Positions 1 through 8,990 of a stretch of DNA of 64,000 nucleotides are shown one piece after another. The translations under genes were made by a program, and so were the position numbers. The DNA lies in NCBI GenBank assembly GCA_028283825.1, contig JAPWJW010000003.1, positions 1,534,001 to 1,598,000 on the forward strand, written 5' to 3'. Under the pieces are notes generated by a model. It was not told the DNA's origin. It ran no database searches and saw only the letters and a list, made by a program, of their open reading frames with translations. The stretch's first letter is position 1, and each line of letters starts with the position of its first letter. The stretch comes from Azospirillaceae bacterium (GTDB lineage: Bacteria > Pseudomonadota > Alphaproteobacteria > Azospirillales > Azospirillaceae).

Positions 1-1803
1 CGTACCCTGGGCAGCTGGCCCATCCAGCTGGTGGCGGACGAGCCGCCGGCCATCGCCTTCCGCGACAAGCCCAGCGCCACCGAACGCTATGCCCTGAAGC
101 TGGACTATACCGCCGCCGACGATTACGGCATCGCCACCGTCACGGCGACGGTCACGCCCACCACCCGGGCGGAAGGGACGGCGGTGGAACCGCTGGTGCT
201 GACCCTGCCGGTGCCGGCGCGACCCACGCGGGATCCGGCCACCGCCGGCACACCCGTCGTCGCCAACGCCACCGGCTATTTCGACCTGACAGCCAGCCGC
301 TGGGCGGGCCAGCCCGTCACCATCCAGCTGACCGCCACCGACACCGCCGGCCAGACGGCCACCAGCGCCACTGAAACCACCACCCTGCCGGAGCGCGTGT
401 TCAACAACCCCACCGCCAAGGCCGTCATCGCCCAGCGCCGCGCCCTGATCGACAAGGGGGAGGATGCGCGCAAGCCCGCCATCCCGGCACTGCTGGACCT
501 GGCCAGCGCGCTGGACGGTTATGCCGGCGACCCCACGGTGTTCATGGCCCTGTATGCCGCCGCCCGGGAGCTGGCCCTGGATGAGGAGGCGGGGTCGCTG
601 GACGACGTCGCCGACCTGCTGTGGGACACGGCCCTGAAGATCGAGGACGGCAGCCTGGCGTCGGCCGAGACCGAACTGCGCGACGCCCGCCAGCGCCTGA
701 GCGACGCCCTGGACCGCAACGCGCCCGAAGCCGAGATCCGCCGCGACCTGGAGGCGATGAAGGCGGCGCTGGGCCGCTACATGCAGGCGCTGGCCGAGAA
801 AAGCGACCAGCAGCAGGGGCAGAACGGCGACGACGCCACGCTGGAGGACCAGGACGGCCAGACCATCGACATGGGCCAGATGATGCAGCAGCTGGAACAG
901 ATGGCGCAGACCGGCTCCCGCGATGCCGCGCGCAAGATGCTGGACCAGATGCAGGACCTGATGGAAAGCGTCCAGACCAACCCGCAGCAGCCGACGCCGG
1001 GCCAGCAACAGCAGATGCGCCAGGCCATGCAGGCGCTGGAGAAGCTGCAGCAGCTGACGGCCAAGCAGCGCGAACTGCTGGACGAAACCTTCCGCCAGAG
1101 CGACCGGTCGGGCGACGACAACCTGCCCCAGCCGCCCAGCACCCGGGGCGACAACCCCAGTTCCGCCCCCAACCGCCAGGGTGCCGCCCCGCGCCGGCCC
1201 CAGCCCAACCAGGGTGCCCAGGACGGCAAGGACCAGGGCCGGGATTTGGCCCAGCGCCAGAACGGCCTGCGCCAGGACCTGCTGGCCCTGATGCAGGAGT
1301 TGCAGCAAGGCCAACAGGGCCAGCAGCAGGGTGAGGAGGACGGCCAGCAGCCGGGTGGCCAGCAGGATAGCCAGGAAAGCGGCCAGGGGGCCACTGGTGC
1401 GGGCAAATCGCCGCTGGACCAGGCCCTGCGCTCCATGGGCCAGGCCGGCCGGGCGCTTTCCGATGGCGAGGCCGACGACGCGGTGGAGGCCCAGACCCAG
1501 GCCCTGCAGTCCCTGCAGGACGGCATCAAGGGCATGGCGCAGCAGATGGCCCGCCAGATGGGCGGCCGCGGCACCCGCATCGCCCCGCGCAGCGCCGGCA
1601 ACGGCCGGGGCCGCGGCGCCGACCCGCTGGGCCGCCAGATGAATGGCCAGGGGGCCGCCAGCACCGACAGCGTCAAGATCCCCGACCACGGCGACCTGCA
1701 GCGCGCCCGCGAAATCCTGGAAGAACTGCGCCGCCGCGCCGGCGAAGCCGGCCGGCCAAAGGAAGAGCTGGATTACATCGACCGCCTGCTGAAGCGGTTC
1801 TGA
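1..1803 (+). CDS. DUF4175 domain protein (TIGR02302-type), 5' end outside window
   Basis: The reading frame is open from base 1, so the N-terminus lies upstream; about 600 C-terminal residues are visible. The first 150 or so look like an extracytoplasmic beta domain (LDYTAADDYGI, then ITATDTAGQ-like strands). A helical, acidic stretch follows, then a long Gln/Gly/Asp-rich low-complexity region (about visible residues 260-450, many QQGQQ and GQQ units). The C-terminus is a charged helix ending LDYIDRLLKRF. This architecture is typical of the large alphaproteobacterial DUF4175 proteins, usually about 850 residues with N-terminal membrane segments that are not visible here. The function is unknown; a periplasmic or envelope role is inferred from the family. 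The GTG at 31 is only the first possible start inside the window, not the real one. Confidence 0.8.
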   Translation, partial: RTLGSWPIQLVADEPPAIAFRDKPSATERYALKLDYTAADDYGIATVTATVTPTTRAEGTAVEPLVLTLPVPARPTRDPATAGTPVVANATGYFDLTASRWAGQPVTIQLTATDTAGQTATSATETTTLPERVFNNPTAKAVIAQRRALIDKGEDARKPAIPALLDLASALDGYAGDPTVFMALYAAARELALDEEAGSLDDVADLLWDTALKIEDGSLASAETELRDARQRLSDALDRNAPEAEIRRDLEAMKAALGRYMQALAEKSDQQQGQNGDDATLEDQDGQTIDMGQMMQQLEQMAQTGSRDAARKMLDQMQDLMESVQTNPQQPTPGQQQQMRQAMQALEKLQQLTAKQRELLDETFRQSDRSGDDNLPQPPSTRGDNPSSAPNRQGAAPRRPQPNQGAQDGKDQGRDLAQRQNGLRQDLLALMQELQQGQQGQQQGEEDGQQPGGQQDSQESGQGATGAGKSPLDQALRSMGQAGRALSDGEADDAVEAQTQALQSLQDGIKGMAQQMARQMGGRGTRIAPRSAGNGRGRGADPLGRQMNGQGAASTDSVKIPDHGDLQRAREILEELRRRAGEAGRPKEELDYIDRLLKRF

Positions 1804-1904
1804 GGGCGGGAGCCGACCGGAAGGCGTGCCGCTGGCCCGCCTTAACACACCTGCCGGAACATGATATCAACCGATCCGTCGCCTATCATTTCCGGATCTG
1901 AGAA

Positions 1905-3086
1905 ATGCCGATCACGGGTTTAGTTGATAAATCCCCGGCCCCACAGGCGACGTCCCTGGATCGCAACAAGGCTTTTGATGGCGTGCGTGGATACGCGGCC
2001 CTTGTTGTCATCGTATTCCATTGTGTTCTTGGATTTGATTACGGGATCAGGAAATCCATCACGGAACCAGTATCGTCCATTTCCAATTACTATGCTTTCG
2101 CAAAATTCTTTCTGGCGACGTTTAGCGGCCATACTGCCGTAAACATATTCTTCGTGGTGAGTGGATGCGTCCTCATCCTGTCGTCCCAGCGCTGCCTTCA
2201 GGTCGGGAATATCCGGGGAAACGTGGTCTTCTTGATCCGGCGCACCTTCCGTATCCTGCCCCTGCTGATAATCTGCGTCGCGACCATCGCCGCCGCCTTC
2301 TGGGCGCTTTCCTTCGTATTCCCGCAAATCATCTCCCCGTACCCCGAGGCCCAGGTCCTCGACAATTTGCTGTTGGCCTCAAACAAGGTTCACGGCGCGT
2401 CCTGGACCTTGCGGGTGGAAATCCTGGCCATCCCGGCCATGGCGATCGCGGGTTTCCTCCATAAGAAGGTGGGAACCGCGGGCCTGGCGTTCTTTCTGCT
2501 ATTTTCGATCCTGGCCTATGAAAACGCCGGGTTGACCCTTGGCCACCCCGATTTGGGAACCTCGCTGATCTATTTTTCCCTGGGCGCGCTGATCCCGACC
2601 GAGGTGGGCGCCGCCGTGGGGCGGTTGCGGGTCGGCATCTGGGTCGTGATCGCGGCCATGCTGTATGAACGCAGCATCTTCATGCCCTATGACGGCTTGA
2701 CCGTGAAGTTCGCCCAGGCCGGCCTTTGCTTCTGGTTCCTCTGCCAGGTCTTTTACGGCCAGTCGCGGGCAGTGACGGCTTTCCTCAGCCGGCCGGTTTC
2801 CGTCTTCCTGGGGAAGATCAGCTACAGCGTCTATCTGTGGAACGTTCTTTTCCTGAACGCCCTGTTCGCGTTCAGGCCCCTTTTCCCCGCCTGGACGCCG
2901 GACCACGCGGTGCTTGTCGGCTCCATCGCCAGCATCGCCATCGGGGCCGTAACGATACCCGTGGCCATCCTGTCCGAAAGATACATCGAACAGCCCTTCA
3001 TCCTCCTGGGCAAGCGGATCGAAGGCCTGTTCCTGCACCTGACGCGCGGCCGTCCAGGCGTTCGCCAGGCGGTGCCCGAGTCCTGA
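1905..3086 (+). CDS. Membrane acyltransferase, acyltransferase-3 (OafA/YrhL) family
   Basis: 393 residues with about ten hydrophobic segments. The N-terminus has the family signature (FDGVRGYAALVVIVFH), with Arg and a membrane-proximal His expected to take part in acyl transfer. Family members O-acetylate sugars of O-antigen, exopolysaccharide or Nod factors at the inner membrane; the acceptor here is unknown. It stands alone between DUF4175 and the convergent zinc-ribbon gene. Its first half uses many A/T-ending codons (ttt, att, aaa, gat), unlike the strongly GC-biased neighbours, which suggests horizontal acquisition. Start: the ATG at 1905 has no strong Shine-Dalgarno sequence, but the family signature begins about 20 residues in, as usual. 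Confidence 0.88.
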   Translation: MPITGLVDKSPAPQATSLDRNKAFDGVRGYAALVVIVFHCVLGFDYGIRKSITEPVSSISNYYAFAKFFLATFSGHTAVNIFFVVSGCVLILSSQRCLQVGNIRGNVVFLIRRTFRILPLLIICVATIAAAFWALSFVFPQIISPYPEAQVLDNLLLASNKVHGASWTLRVEILAIPAMAIAGFLHKKVGTAGLAFFLLFSILAYENAGLTLGHPDLGTSLIYFSLGALIPTEVGAAVGRLRVGIWVVIAAMLYERSIFMPYDGLTVKFAQAGLCFWFLCQVFYGQSRAVTAFLSRPVSVFLGKISYSVYLWNVLFLNALFAFRPLFPAWTPDHAVLVGSIASIAIGAVTIPVAILSERYIEQPFILLGKRIEGLFLHLTRGRPGVRQAVPES

Positions 3087-3105
3087 ACCGGACCCAGGCC
3101 CACAC

Positions 3106-3903
3106 CTAGTTGGGCAGCACGAACTCCGGCCGGATCTGGGCGGCCTGGCCGCCCTTTTCCACGATGTTGCCGTGGTAGACGGTCTTTTCGCCCGGAAACA
3201 GGCGGCGGGCCTTGGGCTGCATGCGCCAGCGCTGGAAAGGCTTGCCGTCGGCACCCAGGGCCGACGCCATCAGGTCCGGCACCTCACGCTGGCGGTCGGA
3301 CTTGTTCTGCACGGTGATGTCGACGAACAGCATGGACGTGCCCTCCACGTCGCGGAACTCCGTCTTGCTGTCCACCATCTCCAGCCCAGCACCTGGCGGT
3401 TCCATGCCGAAACCCACCGCGTCGTAAAGACGCGCCGCCGCCGGCCAGGCATCGACGATGGCGTCGCGTTCCACCGCCAGGGCGGCCACGCCGCCGAACA
3501 CCACCACGGCCAGGGCCGCCCAGCGCACGGCGGCCAGGATGCGGCGCGGCTTTTCCTCGGGCTCCGCCGCGGAGGGCGGGCGCAGGCGTCCCAGCGACAG
3601 GGGTGCCGCCGGCGCGTCGTCGTCGTCCCCGGCCCGGCTTCTGTCCCGGGCCAGCATGTCGGTGCCCAGGGTGTTGTATTCCGTCTCGCGCTCCATCTCC
3701 GCCGCCAGGTCGGCGAAGGAGGATCGGGAACGCGGCGCCATCCAGTCGGCGTCGTCATCGGGGAAGGAATCGGACGCGCCGGCCGCCTCAGGCACCTGAT
3801 GCCAAACGGAACCACAGGCGCTGCACCGCACCCGCCGACCTTGCCCGAGAAGAGCATCGTCGACCCGGAAGCGCGTGGCGCAGGACGGGCAGGTTGTTAT
3901 CAT
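3106..3903 (-). CDS. MJ0042-type zinc-ribbon membrane protein with DUF3426-like C-terminus
   Basis: 265 residues. The N-terminus is an MJ0042 zinc ribbon with Cys at 5, 8, 27 and 30 (CPSC...CSAC). A disordered acidic linker follows, then one transmembrane helix (about 121-144) and a C-terminal extracytoplasmic domain (about 175-265) resembling DUF3426, with the typical VQNKS and GEKTVYHG patterns. The start at 3903 is chosen because the zinc ribbon normally begins at residue 2-5; a longer frame upstream encodes low-complexity shadow sequence. In many alphaproteobacteria this gene is divergent from ftsE-ftsX; here it is divergent from ftsX alone. The function is not established; a regulatory or envelope role is inferred from domains. 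Confidence 0.82.
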   Translation of the reverse strand: MITTCPSCATRFRVDDALLGQGRRVRCSACGSVWHQVPEAAGASDSFPDDDADWMAPRSRSSFADLAAEMERETEYNTLGTDMLARDRSRAGDDDDAPAAPLSLGRLRPPSAAEPEEKPRRILAAVRWAALAVVVFGGVAALAVERDAIVDAWPAAARLYDAVGFGMEPPGAGLEMVDSKTEFRDVEGTSMLFVDITVQNKSDRQREVPDLMASALGADGKPFQRWRMQPKARRLFPGEKTVYHGNIVEKGGQAAQIRPEFVLPN

Positions 3904-4136
3904 GGGGGGCAGGGCCAGGCCGTATTCCTTAAGAGGCACGTTAGACTTAAACGAAAAGGTCACGCCAGCGCAAGATGAGCCCCAGGAATGTCTTGACCAT
4001 GACGCTGCAGGGCGGCGTGGGACAACACGTGGGACAGGTAGTCCGCTGGACGCCCGGCCCCCGCCCGTGCCATCACTAGGGCCCGCGTGCGGACGACAGC
4101 GTCCGGATGCCGACACCCCAGATGAAGGCCAGTCCC

Positions 4137-5015
4137 ATGAGCCGGCGCGGCCCTGCCGTCCTGTCCCTACGTCGCGATGCCACGGGCCGCTTCCTGCCCT
4201 GGCTGATCGCCCTGATGGTGTTCCTGTCCACCCTGGCGGTGGCGGCTGCACAGATGCTGTCCGGCTGGGCGGCGCGCTGGGACAGCGGCCTGGACGGCAG
4301 CCTGACCATCCAGGTCAGCCCGGTGGGCCCCGGCCCCGCCCTGGATGAACGGGTGCAGGCGGTGCTGCACGCCCTGGGCGGCGCGCCGGGCATCATCAAC
4401 GCGCGTCCCGTGCCCATGGCCGACGCCGCCCGCCTGGTGGAGCCCTGGCTGGGCGACGGTGCCCTGTTGCAGGACCTGCCCTTGCCCGCCCTGATCGATG
4501 TCACCGCCGGCCCCAGCGCCGACGTGACGGCCCTGCGCCAGCGGCTGGCCGCCGCCGTGCCCGGCACGACGGTGGAGGAACCGGGCGTCTGGCTGCGCGA
4601 CCTGCGCCGCCTGGCCCGCCTGGTGGAAATGGTGGCCCTGGTCATCGTGGCCCTGATCGGCGGGGCGGCCGTCGCGGTGGTGATGTTCGCCGCCAAGGCG
4701 GGCCTGGCCATGCACCAGGACGATGTCGACCTGCTGCACGTCATGGGCGCCACCGACAGCCACGTGGCCGGCCAGTTCCAGCGCCACATCCTGCGCCTGT
4801 CGCTGACCGGCGGCCTGGGCGGGGCCGCCGTGGCGCTGGCCACCCTGGGCAGCCTATCCCTGCTGTCGCGCACGGTGGAGGGCACGCTGCTGCCGCCCAT
4901 GACCCTGGCGCCGGCGCAATGGCTGGTGCTGGTGGCCGTGCCGGTGGTGGCCGCGGCCCTGGCCGCCATCAGCGCCCGCCTGACGGTGCTGCGGGCACTG
5001 GAGCGGCTGCCGTGA
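4137..5015 (+). CDS. ftsX: FtsX-like cell division ABC permease
   Basis: About 292 residues. There is an N-terminal transmembrane helix (FLPWLIALMVFLSTLAVAAA), a periplasmic domain of about 120 residues, then three transmembrane helices in the C-terminal half, the FtsX layout. FtsX works with the ATPase FtsE to control septal peptidoglycan hydrolases. The start at 4137 has GAAGG 8 bases upstream; in-frame ATGs at 4107 and 4122 are alternatives. No ftsE lies between it and the divergent zinc-ribbon gene. The stop codon overlaps the next gene's start (GTGA), so it is translationally coupled to the DUF218 gene. Assignment as FtsX rests on membrane layout, family-like N-terminus and gene order. 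Confidence 0.8.
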   Translation: MSRRGPAVLSLRRDATGRFLPWLIALMVFLSTLAVAAAQMLSGWAARWDSGLDGSLTIQVSPVGPGPALDERVQAVLHALGGAPGIINARPVPMADAARLVEPWLGDGALLQDLPLPALIDVTAGPSADVTALRQRLAAAVPGTTVEEPGVWLRDLRRLARLVEMVALVIVALIGGAAVAVVMFAAKAGLAMHQDDVDLLHVMGATDSHVAGQFQRHILRLSLTGGLGGAAVALATLGSLSLLSRTVEGTLLPPMTLAPAQWLVLVAVPVVAAALAAISARLTVLRALERLP

Positions 5016-5674
5016 CGCCGCTGCAGCGGGACGACACCAAGGCCGCGCGCGAGCGCGCACCGGCCGTGTCGGCCCCGCGGTCCCGTCCCCTGCTGTCGCG
5101 CTTGCGCGGCCTGACGTCGCTGGGCGCCGCCCTGGGCGTGTTGTGGCTGGGCGGCCTGCTGGTCTTCGCCGCCCACATCCCCCGCACGCCGGAGAACACG
5201 GGCGAGGCCACCGACGCCATCGTCGTGCTGACCGGCGGCAGTGAACGGCTGGAGGCCGGATTCGACCTGCTGGCCGCCGGGCGGGCGCACAAGCTGTTCA
5301 TTTCCGGCGTCTATCGCGGCGTCGACGTGCGGGCGCTGCTGCGCATGTCGCAGGCGACGCCGGCGGCGCTGGAATGCTGCGTCGTGCTGGGCTACAGCGC
5401 CGACGACACCGTGGGCAACGCGCAGGAGACCGCCCGCTGGATGCAGGCGGAGGGCTATCACTCCCTGCGCCTGGTCACCGCCAACTACCACATGCCGCGC
5501 AGCCTGGTGGAATTCCACAACGCCCTGCCCGACGCCCGCATCGTGCCGCATGCGGTGCAGCCGCCCAACGTCCGCCTGGACGGCTGGTGGCACTGGCGCG
5601 GCACCGCCGGCCTGATCGTCAGCGAGTACGACAAATACCTGGTGGCCTTCCTGCGCCACGCCCTGGGGCTCTGA
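5012..5674 (+). CDS. YdcF-like DUF218 protein
   Basis: 220 residues. One N-terminal transmembrane helix (about 30-52) precedes a DUF218/YdcF domain: DAIVVLTGGSERLEAG near the start of the domain, then GYSADDTVGNAQETARWM and LVTANYHMPRSLVEF, the conserved patterns of this Rossmann-like family. Members include ElyC/SanA-type envelope proteins and vancomycin-sensitivity factors; the precise reaction is unsettled. The GTG start at 5012 overlaps the ftsX stop by four bases and fits the protein alignment; the frame extends further upstream only as shadow of ftsX. It lies in the ftsX-ydcF-plsC run common in alphaproteobacteria, suggesting an envelope or cell-division-linked role. Confidence 0.85.
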   Translation: MTPLQRDDTKAARERAPAVSAPRSRPLLSRLRGLTSLGAALGVLWLGGLLVFAAHIPRTPENTGEATDAIVVLTGGSERLEAGFDLLAAGRAHKLFISGVYRGVDVRALLRMSQATPAALECCVVLGYSADDTVGNAQETARWMQAEGYHSLRLVTANYHMPRSLVEFHNALPDARIVPHAVQPPNVRLDGWWHWRGTAGLIVSEYDKYLVAFLRHALGL

Positions 5675-5785
5675 CACCGGCGGCAAGGTGGTCAAGGGGT
5701 GCTGGACAGACGCCGCCCCAGACACTATCGGTACGGCCGAGGGCCCCTGATGCGGCCTTGCGAATCCGAGGGGCGGTTAAGGGCG

Positions 5786-6592
5786 ATGCTGGTTCTGCGA
5801 TCCCTGATCTTCAACATCGTCTTCTACGTCTGGACGGTGTTTTCCTGCTTCGGCCTGCTGTGGACGCTGGTGGTGCCCCACCGCACCATGATCTGGGCCA
5901 TCCGCGGCTATATGGCCAGCCTGTCCTGGCTGGAGCGCACCGTCATCGGCTTGCGCTACGAGGTGCGGGGGCTGGAGCATCTGCCCCCGGACGGCACCTT
6001 CCTGGTGGGGGCCAAGCACCAGTCGATGTGGGAGACGATGAAGCTGCACCTCATGTTCGAGGATCCGGCCATCGTCCTGAAAAAGGAACTGACCTACATC
6101 CCCATCTGGGGCTGGTACGCCGCCAAGGCCCGCATGATCGCCGTGGACCGGGGCAAGCGCGGGGCGGCCATCCAGTCGCTGCTGCGCGGCGCCAGGGAAC
6201 GGGTGGCCGAGGGCCGGCCCATCGTCATCTTCCCCCAAGGCACCCGCACCGCCGTGGGCGCCTGGCGGCCCTACAAGATCGGCATCGCCCTGCTGTATGA
6301 GACCCTGGGCGTGCCCCTGGTCCCCATGGCGCTGAATTCCGGCCTGTACTGGCCCCGGCACAAGTTCCTGCGCCGGCCCGGCACCATCATCATCGAGTTC
6401 CTGCCGGCCATCCCCCCGGGCCTGACCAAGGAAGAGGCGCTGACCCGCCTGGAGACGGTGCTGGAGGCCGCGACCGACCGGCTGGTGGTGGCGGCCGGCG
6501 GCCCGCCCACCGTGCGGCCGCCCGACGCGCCAACCCGCGCCAACCGCCATGTGACCAATCGCGTCCTGCCTGAGCGCCAGCCCACCCGCTGA
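5786..6592 (+). CDS. Lysophospholipid / 1-acylglycerol-3-phosphate acyltransferase
   Basis: 268 residues. An N-terminal transmembrane segment is followed by a PlsC domain. Motif I is GAKHQSMWET, the alphaproteobacterial HX4E variant of HX4D. Motif III is FPQGTRTAVG, corresponding to FPEGTR. The enzyme transfers a fatty acyl group to lysophosphatidic acid in phospholipid synthesis at the inner membrane; alternative acceptors such as ornithine lipids cannot be excluded. The start at 5786 has AAGG just upstream; in-frame starts at 5699 and 5750 would add a basic tail not expected for the family. The last 40 residues (Pro/Arg-rich) are a low-complexity tail. Confidence 0.87.
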   Translation: MLVLRSLIFNIVFYVWTVFSCFGLLWTLVVPHRTMIWAIRGYMASLSWLERTVIGLRYEVRGLEHLPPDGTFLVGAKHQSMWETMKLHLMFEDPAIVLKKELTYIPIWGWYAAKARMIAVDRGKRGAAIQSLLRGARERVAEGRPIVIFPQGTRTAVGAWRPYKIGIALLYETLGVPLVPMALNSGLYWPRHKFLRRPGTIIIEFLPAIPPGLTKEEALTRLETVLEAATDRLVVAAGGPPTVRPPDAPTRANRHVTNRVLPERQPTR

Positions 6593-6615
6593 CCGGTATG
6601 AACCGGTTGGCCGGA

Positions 6616-6645
6616 TTGACCGCCAGCCCCCCGGCACCCTACCCT
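6616..6645 (+). promoter_or_regulatory. Possible sigma70-type promoter for nrdJ
   Basis: TTGACC (6616-6621) and TACCCT (6640-6645) are separated by 18 bases and lie about 36 bases upstream of the chosen nrdJ start. This matches a housekeeping promoter only moderately. No cobalamin riboswitch fits in the 88-base leader. Confidence 0.3.
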
Positions 6646-6680
6646 TGAGACCGTTTCCAGTCGGGTTACCGGAGGACGGC

Positions 6681-8990
6681 ATGGTCGGGCGTGAGGGTCA
6701 GGCGGCGATCGACGAACCGGCATCCCCCGGAACCCCGCCGGATTGGCCCGCCATCTCATCCCAGGTCTGGGACATGAAGTACCGGTTCAAGCAGCCGGAC
6801 GGCGCCCCCATCGATCAGACCGTCGAGGACAGCTGGCGCCGCGTGGCCACGGCCCTGGCGGCGGCGGAACGCGACCCCGCCCTGTGGGAACCCCAGTTTT
6901 ATGAGGCGCTGAAGGACTTCGCCTTCCTGCCGGCCGGCCGCATCCTGGCGGGGGCCGGCACGGGGCGTGCCGTCACCCTGTTCAACTGCTTCGTCATGGG
7001 CACGGTGCCCGACGACATGGGCGGCATCTTCGCCGGATTGCGCGAGGCGGCGCTGACCCTGCAGCAGGGCGGCGGCATCGGTTACGACTTCTCCACCCTC
7101 CGCCCGCGCGGGGCGCCCGTGGCGGGGGTGGGCGCCGACGCCTCCGGCCCCGTCTCGTTCATGGACGTGTGGGACGCCATGTGCCGCACCATCATGAGTG
7201 CGGGCAACCGCCGGGGCGCCATGATGGCCACCCTGCGCTGCGACCATCCGGACATCGAGGCCTTCATCGACGCCAAGCGCGATCCCGGCCGCCTGCGCAT
7301 GTTCAACCTGTCGGTCCTGGTGACCGACCCGTTCATCGCCGCGGTGCGCGAGGACGGCCCCTGGGACCTGGTGTTCGGGGACACGGTCTGGCGCACGGTG
7401 CGGGCCCGCGCCCTGTGGGACCGCATCATGCGGGCGACGTACGACTACGCCGAACCGGGCGTCATCTTCATCGACCGCATCAACGACCGGAACAATCTGG
7501 GCGGGGTGGAGGTGATCAGCGCCACCAACCCCTGCGGCGAACAGCCCCTGCCCCCCTATGGCGCCTGCCTGCTGGGGTCCGTCAACCTGGCGGCCCTGGT
7601 GGTGGACGCCTTCACCGATCAGGCGCGGCTGGACCTGGACCGGCTGGCCCGCCTGGTGCCGGTGGCGGTGCGCATGCTGGACAACGCCATCGACGTCTCG
7701 CGTTTCCCCCTGCCGGCGCAAAGTGCCGAGGCCCAGGCCAAGCGCCGGGTAGGCCTGGGCGTCACCGGGCTGGCCGACGCGTTGATCCTGTGCGGGGTGC
7801 GTTACGGCACCCAGGACGCGGTGGATCTGACACGGCAATGGCTGGGTGCGGTACGCCGCCACGCCTATCGCGCCAGCGCCGGCCTGGCGGCGGAGAAGGG
7901 CGCCTTCCCCCTGTACGACCGCGACCGCTTCCTGGCCCGGCCCATGATCCGGGGCCTGGACGACGTGACCCGCGCGGCGGTGGAGCGGCACGGCGTGCGC
8001 AACGCCCTGCTGACCTCCATCGCGCCCACGGGCACCATCTCGCTGCTGGCGGGCAACGTGTCCTCAGGCATCGAGCCGGTGTTCACCTGGGAATACGACC
8101 GCGCCGTCCTGCAACGCGACGGCAGCCGCCGGACGGAACGGGTGGCCGATTACGCCTATCACCGCTTCCGCCTGGCCTTCGGGCCCGACGCCCCCCTGCC
8201 CGACAGCTTCGTCGATGCCGGCGACCTGCCGCCCGCCGCCCACCTGGTGATGCAGGCCGCCGCCCAGGAAGAGGTGGACAGTTCCATCTCCAAGACCATC
8301 AACTGCCCGGCGGACCTGGATTTCGAGGCATTCAAGGACGTCTACCTGCAAGCCTACGACCTGGGCTGCAAGGGCTGCACGACCTACCGTCCCAACGCCA
8401 TCACCGGGTCGGTGCTGAGCGCGCCCGCCGCTCCGGTACCGGAACCGACACCGCCGGCGGCCACCGGTGCCGTGCCGCTGGACCGGCCGGAGACGCTGAT
8501 CGGCGCCACCTACAAGGTGCGCTGGCCGGGCACCGACCACGCCCTCTACATCACCATCAACGACATCGTGATCGATGAACGGCGGCGGCCGTTCGAGGTG
8601 TTCATCAACTCCAAGAACATGGAGCATTACGCCTGGACGGTGGCGCTGACCCGCATGATCTCCGCCGTCTTCCGCCGGGGTGGCGACGTCGCCTTCGTGG
8701 TGGAGGAACTGAAGGCCGTGTTCGATCCGCGCGGCGGGCAGTGGATGAAGGGCCGCTACGTCCCCTCCCTGCTGGCCGCCATCGGCGAGGTGATCGAACG
8801 CCATCTGGTGGAGACGGGCTTCCTGGCCCGCCCCGGCGGCCTGCCGGCGGTGGAGTCGGCCGACGCGGGGGCACCCGACGCCGACACCCGGCCCCCGCCG
8901 GCGCAATGCCCCCGCTGTGGCGAGGCCAGCCTGACGCATCAGGAGGGGTGCGACACCTGCCTGTCGTGCGGCTATTCGCGCTGTGGTTGA
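6681..8990 (+). CDS. nrdJ: Vitamin B12-dependent (class II) ribonucleotide reductase
   Basis: 769 residues. It reduces ribonucleoside diphosphates to deoxyribonucleotides using adenosylcobalamin instead of an oxygen-dependent diiron subunit. Visible motifs: LFNCFVMG (first redox Cys), the NPCGEQPLPPYG active-site loop with the catalytic Cys and Glu, SIAPTGTISLLAGN, and GCTTYRPN. After about residue 600 there is an additional domain (TYKVRWPGTDHALYITIND) found in the NrdJ subgroup. The tail holds a Cys-rich zinc-ribbon/redox segment (CPRCGE...CDTC...CGYSRCG). ATG 6681 is chosen for GGAGGA five bases upstream. The gene stands alone. A B12 enzyme allows dNTP synthesis with or without oxygen, consistent with a facultative soil lifestyle. 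Confidence 0.95.
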   Translation: MVGREGQAAIDEPASPGTPPDWPAISSQVWDMKYRFKQPDGAPIDQTVEDSWRRVATALAAAERDPALWEPQFYEALKDFAFLPAGRILAGAGTGRAVTLFNCFVMGTVPDDMGGIFAGLREAALTLQQGGGIGYDFSTLRPRGAPVAGVGADASGPVSFMDVWDAMCRTIMSAGNRRGAMMATLRCDHPDIEAFIDAKRDPGRLRMFNLSVLVTDPFIAAVREDGPWDLVFGDTVWRTVRARALWDRIMRATYDYAEPGVIFIDRINDRNNLGGVEVISATNPCGEQPLPPYGACLLGSVNLAALVVDAFTDQARLDLDRLARLVPVAVRMLDNAIDVSRFPLPAQSAEAQAKRRVGLGVTGLADALILCGVRYGTQDAVDLTRQWLGAVRRHAYRASAGLAAEKGAFPLYDRDRFLARPMIRGLDDVTRAAVERHGVRNALLTSIAPTGTISLLAGNVSSGIEPVFTWEYDRAVLQRDGSRRTERVADYAYHRFRLAFGPDAPLPDSFVDAGDLPPAAHLVMQAAAQEEVDSSISKTINCPADLDFEAFKDVYLQAYDLGCKGCTTYRPNAITGSVLSAPAAPVPEPTPPAATGAVPLDRPETLIGATYKVRWPGTDHALYITINDIVIDERRRPFEVFINSKNMEHYAWTVALTRMISAVFRRGGDVAFVVEELKAVFDPRGGQWMKGRYVPSLLAAIGEVIERHLVETGFLARPGGLPAVESADAGAPDADTRPPPAQCPRCGEASLTHQEGCDTCLSCGYSRCG

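Noticed and set aside
6593-6680. Cobalamin riboswitch before nrdJ
   Set aside because: The 88-base leader is too short for the usual ~200-base aptamer, and no B12-box pattern was found.
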